From Calycina herbarum (lineage: Eukaryota > Ascomycota > Leotiomycetes > Helotiales > Pezizellaceae), in the NCBI GenBank assembly GCA_001414485.1, contig LLEY01000054.1, positions 124,001-188,000 of the forward strand: a stretch of DNA of 64,000 bases. The letters are read 5' to 3'. The number at the start of each line of letters is the position of its first letter. Positions within the stretch are counted from its first letter, which is position 1. This document shows positions 11,076 through 23,591 of this stretch, piece after piece. The notes under the pieces were generated by a model, which was given only the letters and a program-made list of their open reading frames with translations, had not been told where the DNA came from and made no database searches. Made by a program: the position numbers and the translations under genes.

Positions 11076-13823
11076 GTCTACGGTCGGGTCTGGGGTTGAT
11101 CGACAATCCCAAGCCAAGGTCGATCTCCCTTTGACCAGAAAGTCAAAACGAGGAAGCAGTTTTAAGCTTACCACCCACTGCCACCCACTCCTACCGGTAT
11201 TTAGAAAACCTTAAAGTCTAAATAGAGTGTGGTGGTGTCGAACAGCGCCGTTGGGATTGCTTGTCCAAAGTTGAGCCGAGCCTGATGGATTTTAAGGGGG
11301 CAGAAAATGTTGGAGTGAACTTCCAACATGGGCAGATGATAGTTAAGCTTAAGATGGCATTCTATTCGCAGCGCGGCGTCGCTGTTCAGGTTGATGAGTT
11401 GGAAGAGCTGAATGAGATTGTTATGAATAGCATCAAATAAGCGCTTCCGCAAACCAGAAAAGCTAATTCTGACATGGAGCTCCGGCGCGGTTTCCAATGA
11501 AGCCCCAGTCAACCGCGGCTAGTCTAGTCACGTGTGTCTATTTCAAGGCGATGGCGGGGGGACGGGGATATTTCAACACCATCCCGCATCGCAGAATTGG
11601 CCCATCAACAACCCTGAAGATAACGTTGAACAGGGCAATATCTGGCCCCTATCTGACCCCTATCTGACCCTAGCCTACAGTGCAGTAGCAGGCTGTGGGT
11701 GTGGGTGTGCCGTCCAATTGCCGGAACTTGTACCAGGTTCTAACGCAAGACCTGGCCTGGCCCTCGACCTGCAGGACATGGACATTCGATGTGTCTTCTC
11801 GAACATGTGCATCTGGCACCGGGCGGCCTCGATTCATCAACAGCTTCATGACTGACAGGTGCATTGATATCAATATCCCCATCAATCATGGCTGGCGGAG
11901 GTGGACGATCCTACAACAGCCGGTTCTCGTACTTCTGGCTCATGGTTCATGGTTCCTGTCCCACCGAGTCACCGTCGCGCGCAATTTGCTATGCAAGTGC
12001 TTTCCTCTTGTACTCGAGTACGCCGTGGAGAAAAGGGCGCTATGTCCTTCTCTTCTCCGCTGGTGTTCCAGAAATGATGAGAGACAACTCGCGGAAAACA
12101 ACCATCCGAAGTCCTCTCACACACATCACACCCGAGGCCATCTTGATGTTTGACCTGCGCGTGGCTGTGTCGTTGTGTTCTAATCGACAAAGATGATAAC
12201 CCGATAATATCGCATCGAGAATAGATCTTCTTCAGGCTTCTTTGCACCTTCTCAAGGCAATCATGCCCAAGCAATTGCCGTATCCAATTGTCCTCTCGAA
12301 GAGCGCACTTGAACCTTTCTGGAAACTTATACATCATTAGCGCAAGTATGGGCCTGTGGTGTGCGGTTAGTTGCTGTACGCCCGGAGCGCCACCAAGGAA
12401 TTTGTGAGGTTATCCAGATGTCTTAATATATATCCCGGCCAACTGAGATCTGCTGTTCATCAATCCCCTTTCTCAGGCCGACGGCGCTGCCAATGAGGGG
12501 AGGGACCGCGGGAGGAAGCAGCCATAGTTTGGTAAGACGCAGGTAGAGGCTGGGATGGTATTGTGTGGCACATGTATGTGGCAGTATGGGGGTGTTGGGA
12601 GGGAGAAATCGATGCTTTGGGGCGTGGAAGAGAACCGCGGATTGGTCGTGGTCGTGTGAGGGTGCGTTGTTGGAGGGGAACGCCTCTGACGGCGGGCGCA
12701 AGGATGGTCGTCTCCAGCAGCCAGGAAAAGCACATTGCAGCCCCTCCCTCCACGCATCCACCATCCACCATCCACCATTCACACCGGGGGGGGGAGCCTC
12801 TCTTGCCCTGTTCTAGTTCCCTTGCGGCTGGTGCTGCAGCTGGTGGTGACTTCCATTTCTTTCCCCTGTGCTGATGTGAGGCTATCCACGAAACTCCACA
12901 CTCGCGCACCTTGAATTGGCAGAGGAAAAAGGAGAGCATGCAGAAGGGAGGATGGAATGGGATGCTGCGCAGAGGGATGGGATGGGATGGGATGGACCAT
13001 AGCCTAGAAAGACAACACCACAGCTCCCGGCTCACATCACATCACATATGACTGTACCTGGCCCCCGTGAGATTCCCTTCTATACAGAAGAGAAGTAAAC
13101 ACCAAACAACACACACGCACCCGTCTCTAGTCGAAAAGCGTTGCATCTCCGGTTGCACAACGGCACTTTCTACCAGCAGTACCAGTACAGGAAAGGAGGA
13201 AAGGAAAGTAGCAAAGCAGGTCCTCGTCCTTCCGCGTCCCTCCACACTCCACACAGGCCACAAGCACCCGACCCTCATCCTCACCCTCACCCTCACCTTC
13301 AATTGCTTGCCCCTTCGCCTAGGCTCAAAGACAAGACAAGCTCCCCCAGCTCCACTAAAAGGGCCATCGCAGGCAGTCCAAGCCGAAGAAATCTACGATT
13401 CCCCCAGATGCTAGAAAGCGAGGCAGTATTGGCCGAGTGAAAGTGTGGGCCAAAGTACCTCCTCTGTCTACATCGTCGACTTCAACTTCGACTTCAACTT
13501 CAATTTCCTCCCCCATTCACTTTTTGTCTTCCATACCCCCTCAAATGGCCTCATCTTGCACATTCACCTAAATCATACAATTCCAATTCTTCTCAATTCG
13601 CTCTTTCTGTAAAGGTCGGTGTCCACTCCACCGTCCTCTGCGACTTCCGTCCCCAACCCTTCGCTCTCCTTCGCTCTTGGCTTCAAGCAAGTTTCAGTCT
13701 TCAGAGTCGCGCCCGCCAAACCACACTCGGATCGTCACCTCTCCGCCTGGCTCGCTCCTCCTTCAGAAGTCAAAAAATACCCAAGTACAATTCCAAATCG
13801 AAAATACCCCCGGCGCGCATTGA
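11076..13823. other. Long upstream region of ASA1 and the Zn2Cys6 gene
   Basis: About 2.7 kb without a supportable gene. From ~12400 the sequence is GC-richer, with pyrimidine-rich low-complexity tracts (CCATCCACCATCCACCATTCAC at ~12758, CACCCTCACCCTCACCTTC at ~13290, ACTTCAACTTCGACTTCAAC at ~13480). This is the look of a long fungal regulator promoter and 5' leader. Confidence 0.55.
12973..12996. repeat. GGGAT pentanucleotide microsatellite
   Basis: Four to five perfect copies of GGGAT(G) in tandem at 12973-12996, in a region with further imperfect GGGATG copies. Confidence 0.8.
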
Positions 13824-16430
13824 TTGAGCAGATCGAGAATCCCTCCAGCATTGTCAAGCCAGGCCCATTTGCAAAAACAGTCAACCGACAAAACAAAAAA
13901 AAAAGACGTCGTTGCGCTGAACGCCGATGTCACTGGCCATTACCGAAACCACGGCGCTACTGCGAGAAATCGCAGAACCTTCATTGTGGCGGCATACGAC
14001 AGTCAAGGGTATCTCGCGCCTGGATTCGACCTCGATTACCCTTACCAGCAGTCACCATTGTACTCGGCCTCGACTGCCTCACCTTTGACCCTCGTGGGTG
14101 ATCAGCTTCCGCAGCAGCAATTCACTCCTCCTAATTTCCATACCCCCCATCCCAATCCCCAGAATCCCCACGAGGCAAGCCCCCGGCCCTCCAGGAGGCA
14201 GAGGGTTGGTGGGCAGGTGAAGCCGCCGAAATCTGCGAACACGGGAACCTCACAGAACACCAACTTCCAGATGCCGACTCCAGAGGCTGCGATCGTCAAT
14301 GCTACCGAGGCTGCAGCTGCCGTGGCCAACAAGCCAAAACGGGTACGAACAGGATGTCTGACTTGCAGAGAGAGACATTTAAAATGCGATGAGGGGCTCC
14401 CCCATTGTCAGAACTGTCGAAAGTCAAGTCGAGTCTGCAAGAGAGGTGTGCGTCTAAACTTCATCGACACCCAGGTCAAATCACCACCCATCATGCCGCC
14501 CACCGCAGACTGGAAAGGCAAGTATTACCCTTCCATTCGAATCAATTAGTCTTTGCTAACCTCATATTTTAATAGTCAACTTTCAAGACGAGTCTCGCGA
14601 AATTGCATCCGAATACAAAGGAGGTCTCGGTCGCTATGCCCACCTTGACCGCCAAATAATAACCCCTCCTCGAGAGCCAGCGCCAATTGCCCACGATTAC
14701 CCAGGCCGACCTATGGCCCACCAACAACGCCAACAACACCAACAACACCACCAACACCAACATCAACCCTCGCAGGACAAGAATTCACTACCTCCAATAC
14801 AACATTCAATTGGCACCTACTCAGAGAGCAGTCGTTCGATGAAACATGAACCAGTTCACTCGAGACAAAATAGCCGTCATCATTCGCACACTGGCAGCGA
14901 CGCTTCACTTCTTGGCCCCCCTTCGCTATCCTACACCAATACCACCGAACAAACCCTTACCCCGCCCCTCAATAACGAGCCTCGAAGATGTCTGGATACG
15001 CAAGAAGAAGTTCTCTATATGCAAGTTTTTGTAGAAGAGGTCGGATTGTGGATGGACAGTATGGACTCGATGAAACACTTCTCGAGACTCCTTCCCTTCC
15101 ACGCTTTGTCTGAACCAATGTTGCTGAATGCATTCCTTGCTTGTGGAGCTCGACACCTTACTTTGGTCAATCCCATGTACGGTGAGGACAAAGCACTCTA
15201 CTACTACGACACGGCGACCACTCAATTGCTACGTTCCCTACAAAACCCCGACAGAGATACAGTCGTTTGTGCTACCACCGCGGTCATTTTGAATGTTTAC
15301 GAAATTATGTCTGAACGAGCGATGCAACGTATGAATCATATTGCCGGAGCTCGAGCCTTGATCAAAGAGTGTGGCTGGAGCGCGAGAAGTACAGGAGTCG
15401 GATCCGCGTGTTTTTGGCTAAATGTTGGCATGGAGCTACTCAGTTGTCTTCATTTCAATTGGAAGTTGGCATGGGACCCAGATCAATGGGGAGTCGACAT
15501 GGATTTTCAACGAGAGATGGAATTCGGAAAGGAGGAAATTTGGGTCCATCGGATGCTTTACATTGTGGGCAAGATCGCTAACTTCAGAGCTTCAATCCCT
15601 CGCTTCCAAGAGGCGTCACCGCATGACGAACAGATTCGACTTCACAACCGGTACTCGGAATGGCAGAGATTAAAGACCCTATGTGATAGCTGGAACGACA
15701 ATATCCCGAGGACGATGCAGCCAATGGCTTATCTGACCCCTGGGCAGCACACCTCCAAATCCGCATTTCCGGAAGTCTGGTGAGCAAATTCAATGATAGA
15801 GCTTGATGAAACATACTAATCAAACTTATTAGGTTGGTCAAACGTGCCACAATCGTTGGTCGCTTGTTCTACCACACCGCGATGTGTCTCCTACCACAAA
15901 TCAATCCTCTCATGTCCAAGGAGAGTGAAGAGATGCGCACGATGCAATTACATCATGCTCATCAAATTTGCGGTATTGTTGCACATGTCAAGGATCGAGG
16001 TGTCGCCAGCGTAGCATTACGTTCTCTCGCAATTGCCGCTGAATGTCTGGTGATTCGTCGCGAACAAGAAGAGGTTCTTGAGGTCTTCGAGAAGATTCGT
16101 GCGGAGACGGGATGGAAGGTTGGGTTCCTCAACAAGGAGTTGAAGGCGAAATGGGGTTGGCAGGAAGATGCCGTTCAGCAACCGCCGATGGTATCACAAC
16201 AACCAAATTCCCTACCTCAATTCTTCCCGACCGCAACACAAGCACCACCACCTCAAGCAGCACCCGCTAGTCTTCCTCCGGCACCACCACCTCCTCGACC
16301 ATCCGCGATCCCCAGTGGCATTCCGAACCCCTTGCTCAAAACTGCCGACTTCTCGCTCCCCAATCACCCGTACCAGCAATATTACCAGCCACCGAATTCT
16401 CAAGCCCAGTTTGCTCACAACTACATTTGA
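13824..16430 (+). CDS. Zn2Cys6 transcription factor with Fungal_trans_2-like domain
   Basis: Three exons: ?-14517, 14576-15779 and 15833-16430. The zinc cluster [17 protein letters not shown]...[14 protein letters not shown] fits C-X2-C-X6-C-X6-C-X2-C-X6-C and lies N-terminal. A Gln/His-rich linker follows, then an all-helical regulator domain (from ~residue [20 protein letters not shown]) of the Fungal_trans_2 kind, and a Pro-rich tail. Intron 1 is a GC-AG intron (AAAG^GCAAGT, 14518-14575, branch GCTAAC); reading it as unspliced gives a stop. Intron 2 is GTGAGC...TTAG. The frame is open from 13824 (TTG, just after a TGA). Its first in-frame ATG is only at 14271 (682 aa from there), yet codons before it look coding ([19 protein letters not shown]), so an upstream start exon is likely. 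Target genes are unknown. Confidence 0.88.
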
Positions 16431-18711
16431 AAACTTGAACTTTTACATTTGAAGATGTGTACGATGTTGATTGATACCAGAAAAAGTTATAACTTCTTGC
16501 TCTTGTTTTCACACACAATTATTTTCTTGCCAAAGTCTACTGTCTCAAATAGGGGAGCGTGGACTTCTTGGCATCTTGACTTGTATTTTTGCGTTTCTTG
16601 ATTCATACTTTCTTTTTTCCGATCTTGATTTCTGTGGTGTATTGACACTATTACGGAATCAAACAGTACGTAGAACAACAACAAATCAGTCGCTGGGTCT
16701 CGCCAGCCAGGAAAACAACAATATGGAAGGCAATAAATCTCATGGAATGGCGTTTTTGACATTTGGAAGGGGCCTGATCGGTTCAGTTGGCATGATTCAC
16801 ACGAAGCGACTGCATGTTCTCCTTTTTTTTTTGGCGCTTTTTTGAGCACATTTGCATTTCTTTTTAAGCATGGAGTTGTGGGGTGCATGAACCTGGGGCA
16901 TCGTTTGGCGAATGTTCTTTTGCTTTGCTTTTTTATTGAGATTTGAGGGATGGGCATTCTTGAAACTGAGGATGGACAGACCAATGGGGAGACTTACAAA
17001 ATTCCTGTACTTGTACTAATGGAGTCTTTTATGGTTCTTTCCGACGGTGGTGCAAAACGAAAATTTTCCTGTTCTTTTCTTCTCTCTTTGATGCATGAGA
17101 TCTTCCGAGTGGTTTTCTCTGGGAGATTCAGAGAGGAAGGCGAAAGATGTATTAAAAGAAACTGAACAAGGACGATCGATTGTAATTAGCGGGGATTACA
17201 AATAAATGATAATGTATTTATTAAGATGATTGATGTGTACGCAAGTGAAGTAAGTGACTTGGTGAATTAATTTGTGTGGTTCACTATGGGGGTCTTGCAG
17301 TGTGTAGTCTTATGCTGGTGAAAATCCAACAAAGGGTAGGTGTCCCTCCACCCAAAGTGAACAGTCATTTCGGTTTATGAAGAAGCTCTTTGATTCTTTT
17401 GATAGAAATTCAATGCAGCTTGTTCACGTAGAGTTTTCCATCAGGCCTCTTAAGAACCTCTTTCAAACCAGACTCTTATAAGTAGTAGGTTATCCCAAAC
17501 TCCTTGAACTTGATAACCTAGATATTTTCAGACAACTAGTTAAATTTTTTAAATTTTTTTTCTTTCACTCCTCTATTGTGAACTTTTACTGATCAGGCAG
17601 GCAGGTATATTATTATTGTGAAACTCCACAGTAGTGAGAATGATCATGCTCCTGTTGTTTGAAGTTCGCTACTTTTCTAGTTAGCAGCGGGAAGAAAATC
17701 GCATGCAGGAAACTACTAGCTCATAGATTTAGATACCTACCCCTCCTGACAGACAGCCGGTATCGGAAAATGTTGGCATTGCAGATTAGTTTAATATATT
17801 AAGTCTAGGTCTAGGTATAGTAGAGAGGGGAGTTATAGGCGAGACACGCCGCTGTTAAGGTTCACGACATGATCCCACAACAGGTTCCGAATTCTAGGTT
17901 ACTCGTCATAAATTTTTCCTTCCTTCCATCCATCCTTCCTTCCTTCGCCAAAACTTCCGCTAGCTCCATCATTTTGATCTTGGACAGCCAGGGAAGGACC
18001 AGCGATTGAAATGCTGGTTTGCATGCGAAAACAACCTTCTTGGTCTGCAGATGCCATGGCTTGCCGAAACCCCACTCCCCCCACACACCTATCTTTTGTA
18101 GTACCCAGTCTTGTCACTACCTTTCCCACCTCCCTTCCCTTTTGATCAGCGCTAATTTTGATTGGCTAGGTTTGGGAATTTGGAAGAGGGGCACATGGTG
18201 CGGATGTTGTGTTTCCTTATGGTGTCTGACGCTCTTTCCAGGTATCCGGTTAGGCAGCCGAATTCTTCCTTTGTGTGAGTTGATGTTGGGTCTCGAAATG
18301 CGGACTTTCCGGGAACCTGGTTGTCGTCGTTGTCGTCGTTGGGCTTTTGTGTGCTGGTGGGATACGTGTCTGAGATGTGGGTGAGACGGACTACGTATTG
18401 GGTTATGTGCTGTATCTTGGCCCGTTTGTTGGTTTGCATTTTGGTGTGGTGGGAGGGTTTGATTGTGGAGGGATCTGGTGATGTGCTGGTGCGCGCTTTT
18501 GGATGTGGGTTGCTTGCTGGATAACCTGAGACTTTTGGTTTGTGGTCTAGATTGTTGTTCTGCGGTTGAATTATTTCTTCTTTCATGCTGTGAGATTTAT
18601 GCCTCAAGTAGCTGCAATTGAGCATGAGGCGCCTTCCAAAAACGCTCGTGACTTCGGATTGATCAATGGACCTGATGGAGTTTGTATTTCAACATGATAC
18701 CCATAAACTTC
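16431..18711. other. Intergenic
   Basis: Holds the 3' ends of the flanking convergent genes. A TTCC/ATCC simple repeat occurs at ~17917-17945. The longest open frame here (minus strand, 18152-18625) is low-complexity Ser/Thr/Asn and is not supported. Confidence 0.5.
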
Positions 18712-19482
18712 TCAAAGATCCGGAAGAAAATGCGACTTGAACTTCCTGTTCGCACGATCGACCGCGCGGTATATAAATTGATTACCATGCAATTCAAAAA
18801 CCAGGTTCTTCTGCTTTCCTCCCACTTGCTCTCCTTCCTCCTGCTCTGTTTTCTGTTTGGTTTCTTCCTTTGATCCGATATCCTTCTTCATTTCAGAGAT
18901 TGGTATCGTAAACTTGAAAATGGTCCCCTCCTTTGGCAATATCTTAACCTCATCCCTCTTCGTAACAACTTCGAAAGCATGTTTCATATCCTTAACCACA
19001 ATCCCCTCCACGCCCACCCTACTAACACACCTCGACCTCGTAACCGTAAGTAAAGCCCCATGATAATCAGCACTACACAATTTCGCCGCAGTCCCGCTTG
19101 AAATCGGCAAACTCTTCGCGATGTCTAGAACTTCTTGTATATACCCTATCCACATCCGATACAGCGGCTCGTAAATACTGTATTTCTGCTTCGATTTCGG
19201 GATATCGTACAGGCAGAGTGCGCGCTTTTCTCGACTGGAAAGGGGTTTGGGCTTTAGTTTCTTTTTGCGGGATTCTTGCGCGCGGAGACGGTTGAGGCGG
19301 CGGGCTTGTTGGGCGTTTTTGGGGGAGGGCTCGCTGGGTTTTAGGTAGAGGGGTCGGAGTTTGACTTTTTCGGTGAAGATTTGGGATGCGATTTCGGGAG
19401 GGTGGGCGCGTGAGAGGAGGGATTGTGCGATTGATTCTTTGGGTTTGGTTATTGACATGGTGGTGAGTGGTTTTGATGCCAT
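18712..19482 (-). CDS. POP4: RNase P/MRP protein subunit Pop4 (Rpp29)
   Basis: Single exon, 256 aa, ATG at 19482. Pop4 is a core protein of nuclear RNase P (tRNA 5' maturation) and RNase MRP (rRNA processing). The N-terminal half is basic (RRLNRLRAQESRKKKLKPK) and is followed by the conserved LYDIPKSKQKYSIYEPLYRMW helix. Then comes the Sm-like barrel: ADYHGALLTVTRSRC, VGVEGIVVKDMKHAFEVVT, IPKEGTIFKF-like strands and the final LHGNQFIYRAVDRANRKFK. An acidic Glu/Lys insertion (~EETKQKTEQEEGEQ) sits before the last strands. It is divergently transcribed from the acyltransferase gene. Confidence 0.93.
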   Translation of the reverse strand: MASKPLTTMSITKPKESIAQSLLSRAHPPEIASQIFTEKVKLRPLYLKPSEPSPKNAQQARRLNRLRAQESRKKKLKPKPLSSREKRALCLYDIPKSKQKYSIYEPLYRMWIGYIQEVLDIAKSLPISSGTAAKLCSADYHGALLTVTRSRCVSRVGVEGIVVKDMKHAFEVVTKRDEVKILPKEGTIFKFTIPISEMKKDIGSKEETKQKTEQEEGEQVGGKQKNLVFELHGNQFIYRAVDRANRKFKSHFLPDL

Positions 19483-19804
19483 TGTGTTGTGAGATTTGTT
19501 TGTGGTGACGATGGGTTGTTGGAGGGGAAATTTTAAGTGAGCAATTAGTTCACATGCCAGAAGATAAGCTTCTTGTCTTGTAAGCTTGCAGGGTTCTTGA
19601 CTTAGCGTCTTTTACCCCGTATCTGTCTCAACTCTCACTCGGCTTGGCCGAGGTACTCCGATATAACTGCCGCCCACCCGCTGCCGACAACGACATTCCA
19701 AGAATCATGATTTTATGACCATCACGACTGATTCGAAATTGAGATACGCTTCTTACTTGTTCTGCCATCGCCGTCTTATGCAATAGAGAAGAAAACTAGG
19801 CGCC
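19483..19804. promoter_or_regulatory. Divergent promoter of POP4 and the acyltransferase gene
   Basis: 322 bp separate the two start codons, so both promoters must lie here. No clear TATA box or named operator was recognised. Confidence 0.6.
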
Positions 19805-22491
19805 ATGGCGGATTCGGGACCAAGGAATAGCGCGCCAGATCTGGAAATCCTTGGGGATCAAGTTACCCTTCATCCAAGTGGTTATGTTGAACCCCCTGAG
19901 AAGGCAGGAGGAGGGGATAAGGAAAGGAATTTGGTGGAACATATGGCAAGGTTCAGATCACATCCATTAGAGTATGCTGCCAATTCCTTCCCACCCCGAT
20001 GTGCAGAAGGCCAAGGGAGAATGCTAACTGGGATACTAGATTTCTGCGAGAGGTTTCCCTTCATGTTTCTGGGACGGGATGGAGGGCTTACGATCACTTC
20101 ATTGGGCAACCAATTTTCTATAACGGCTTTTCCGAGAATATGATAAATTCCGTCCTTTCTACACCGATCCTCCAGAAACGAATCACCGAGTTGGCGGAGA
20201 AGAGGTTAGCGATTGAGGAGAAGGAGGGGCTTTTGGTTCCTGGGGAAGTGGGATATGAGGCGAAGAAGAACCAGCGGAAGAGTGTGCTGCAACATAATTT
20301 GCAGGAGCTTGCGGAGAAGATGACGGGGGATATGATTTGCAAGATGGAGTCTAGGCCATTTATTCGGGGGGCGTATTATATGTGCTCGCAGCTATTGACG
20401 AGAGCATATCACCAAGGTGTGTAGATATGAGATTTGGAACTTCAAATGCCTGGAGTCATGCTGACAGAATGTAGGAATCCATGTTTCGTCGGAAGAAGTT
20501 CTTAGGCTGAGAACCGTTGCGGAACAAGCAGAGAAGAAGAAACAGAGCATCATTTTCTTGCCTTGTCATAGGTCACACGTTGACTATGTGTCATTACAGT
20601 TGATCTGCTACAGATTGGGTCTGGCTCTTCCTACAGTAGTGGCAGGGGACAATCTGAACTTCCCTGTTGTTGGGAACTTTTTACAACATGCTGGTAAGCT
20701 ACTTTTTATACCTTCAATGCTATCGCCACGATATTTGATGCTGACTGATTGAACCAGGTGCTATGTGGATTCGAAGAAGTTTCGGAGATGATGTACTTTA
20801 CCAAACTCTGGTACAGTCATACATAGACACTTTATTACAAGGCGGTTTCAACTTTGAATGTTTTATCGAAGGAGGGCGTTCAAGAACGGGGAAATTACTA
20901 CCACCAAAATTCGGAATCTTAAGTTTCATTTTAGACAGTATTATGTCCGGCCGTGTGGAAGACACCATTATTTGTCCAGTCAGCACGCAATACGACAAAG
21001 TTATAGAAACAGAAGGCTACGTTACGGAGTTATTGGGAATGCCCAAGAAAAAAGAAAATTTGGCGGATTTCTTATCTGCATCATCAGTGCTCTCCTTAAA
21101 ACTTGGGAGAGTCGACGTTAGATTTCATGAACCCTGGAGTTTGAGACAATTCATCCAGGAGCAACAAAATAGAACGACGGGGATACCAAAGGAGCTTGAC
21201 ATGAAGAATGCCTACGATCAAGCTATGAGGCAAAAACTCCTTCGTACTATAGGTTACAAGGTTCTTTCAGATATCAATGCTGTATCGGTGGTGATGCCTA
21301 CAGCATTGATTGGCACTGTTCTCTTGACATTAAGAGGGAGAGGTGTTGGGAAAGCGGAACTAGTACGAAGAGTAGAATGGCTTTGCGAGCGTGTGAGAGC
21401 AAAGGGAGGACGGGTTGCTCATTTTGGAAGCGCCCCAACCTCGGTCGTGATCGAGAGAGGTCTGGAAGTTCTTGGCAAAGATCTCGTGGGTGCCGTGGAA
21501 GGTTTGCCAGAGCCTACATACTTCGCCGTTGACAGATTCCAACTGTCGTTTTACCGAAACATGACGATACACCTTTTTATCACGGAAGCTTTGGTAAGCG
21601 CTAGCATGTACAGCCGGGTCAAACGTGGAGGTGGGCGAGACAACCAAAGAATATCATTCACGGAGCTTAGAGACCAAGTTCTTTTCTTATCACAACTATT
21701 CAGAGGGGAGTTTATTTACCCGACGGAAGGACTCGATATTAATTTGGACAACACTCTCCGAGCATTCGAGAAGGATGGAATTATCGATCTCGTCAGAGAC
21801 GAGAAAGGTCAGGTTACTGCGATAGATCTTTCTGATGTTGAACGAGCTGCGGGACGGGAAAATTTCGATTTTTACTGTTTCTTGATCTGGCCTTTCATTG
21901 AAGCATTCTGGCTAGGTGCTGTTGCATTGATGGGTTTCACGGCTCCCGCGAATTACCAAGGAGATGGTTGGTTAGAGGTCAAGAAGTGCCAAGATAGCGC
22001 ACAGCTAGTAAGTGGATCTTCGTTTTCACGCAAGAACTTGAATACTGACCCCTTTTTAGCTCGGCAAGACCCTCTACCACCAAGGAGATCTCTCCTACTT
22101 CGAGGCAGTCAATAAAGAAACCCTCAAAAACGCGTGGACCCGTTTCGAAGAAGAAGGAATCATCCACGTCGCCAAATCTCGTAATGCCAAAGTACAACCT
22201 CGCGCCAAACTCTCTCCAGAATGGGCCACCCACCGTGACTCTACCGGTGGCATCGTACCCAAAGGTCGACTGTGGGATTTCACAGAAAAGATCGCTTTAA
22301 GTAGGCGAGAAGGGAAGAATCGAAGGGATGGAGCGACTGTTAGTACGAGGGTGTTGAGATTGACGGATACTATTGGGGAGAGGCTTTATCAGGAAGAAGT
22401 TGGTCTTGATGGGATGAGTGAAGAGGATCGGGCGGAGTTGAAGAGGAGAGAGAAAAGGAGGTTGGCGTTGGGGGCTAGAGCTCATTTGTGA
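19805..22491 (+). CDS. Glycerolipid acyltransferase (PlsB/GNPAT family)
   Basis: Five exons: 19805-19971, 20040-20416, 20475-20693, 20758-22007 and 22060-22491, giving 814 aa. It probably transfers an acyl group from acyl-CoA to glycerol-3-phosphate or dihydroxyacetone phosphate, the first step of phospholipid or ether-lipid synthesis. The catalytic HX4D motif is H213-R-S-H-V-D218 in FLPCHRSHVDY. The substrate-binding block FIEGGRSRTGKLLPPKFG and the ICPVSTQYDKV block follow in the right order. The C-terminal part has the helical region of PlsB-like enzymes and a basic tail ending GARAHL; no clear SKL-type peroxisome signal is present. All four introns are GT-AG and 51-68 nt. Whether it acts on G3P or DHAP is not resolved. 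Confidence 0.9.
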
Positions 22492-23591
22492 TAGAGTGGC
22501 TCGCGAGAATTTGTAAGTTTTGAAGGGATGGGTTGGAACTTGGGGATATATATATTGATACCAGGCGATTTTTTTGTACACAGATTTTTGGGGATGATGA
22601 AATGATATACAAATTTTGGGTTTTATAGGTTGGCGTTAGGGGGAGGTATCCAGGCACTGAGCACCAAGAGGTGCATTGATTTGTAAATGTCTGCTTGTGA
22701 GACTTTCCTTCTACAATTGTTACAACCCTTTTGGGTCTTATATTCTAGCCGTTTTGGATAATTGAAAGAATTTTCCAAGTCTTGCTCGAACATTCAGAGG
22801 AGAAGATAGCATACTCTTGGTCGGTCAAGAATTCCTAGGTCTGTGTTCGTTCTTCCCATCAAAGGAATCCCGTTGACAAAAGTCTGTCACCCCAGATCTC
22901 TTAGGGCGAAGTCTCCTCCTTGATGAACTCTATATATTCCCCTTTCCCTTATCGCTTTCAAATGGAAACCCACACCAGGCGTTATCTCGCTCGTCGCGCG
23001 AACACGCGTGGTCCATGAGGAAAGGAACCAACAATATTTCCCGCTTTTCGAGGAAGCAAATGGAAGTTCCTTTCAAGTTTTTCCTAGATGCTTCAGTTCA
23101 GTGTATAAGCTTTGGCGAAATGGGTGATTATATGCTGTCGAAGTTTATGCTGCTGTCACTTGAATGTGTTGTTTTCTTGGTGTGTCTTGACCAACAGGTC
23201 TGAGTGGATGGTTGGTAATGTGTAGGCAACCTTCTCACCCAGCGTCCTCTTAGGCCTTGAATTCCTGATACTGTGGAGTTGTCAACAAATCGCAAAGATT
23301 CCCAAACTCTATCGCGGTTGTACTCCGTGGAACTGAAATCTCCTCTCAGAAAGACTCGTCCTAGTTCTAGTTCTTTGATGCCCTTGATAAGAGGCAAATT
23401 GTTTCCTGTGTTGCCTAATACTGAGTTACACTCTTGAACCTCAAGTCTCGATTCGTTATCCATAACTCTCCAATCGACTATTTCCACAAAATACAAAATC
23501 CTACAAGCACCCATCCCCCTCCAGAACCAAAACATAAAATGTACAAAATACCAGTACAATCCGCTGAACGCCATCCTCCCACAAATATGGT
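22492..23591. other. Intergenic between convergent genes
   Basis: No gene supported; only short ORFs with no recognisable content. Confidence 0.5.

Noticed and set aside
12423..13035. Several 100-190-codon frames on both strands
   Set aside because: All are low-complexity readings of a GC-rich promoter tract in different frames; none has an intact motif or splice context.
16487..16984. 165-codon minus-strand frame
   Set aside because: Lies in the 3' region of the Zn2Cys6 gene, with no recognisable composition or motif.
18152..18625. 157-codon minus-strand frame
   Set aside because: Low-complexity Ser/Thr/Asn/Pro composition and no splice or motif support; convergent 3' region of POP4.
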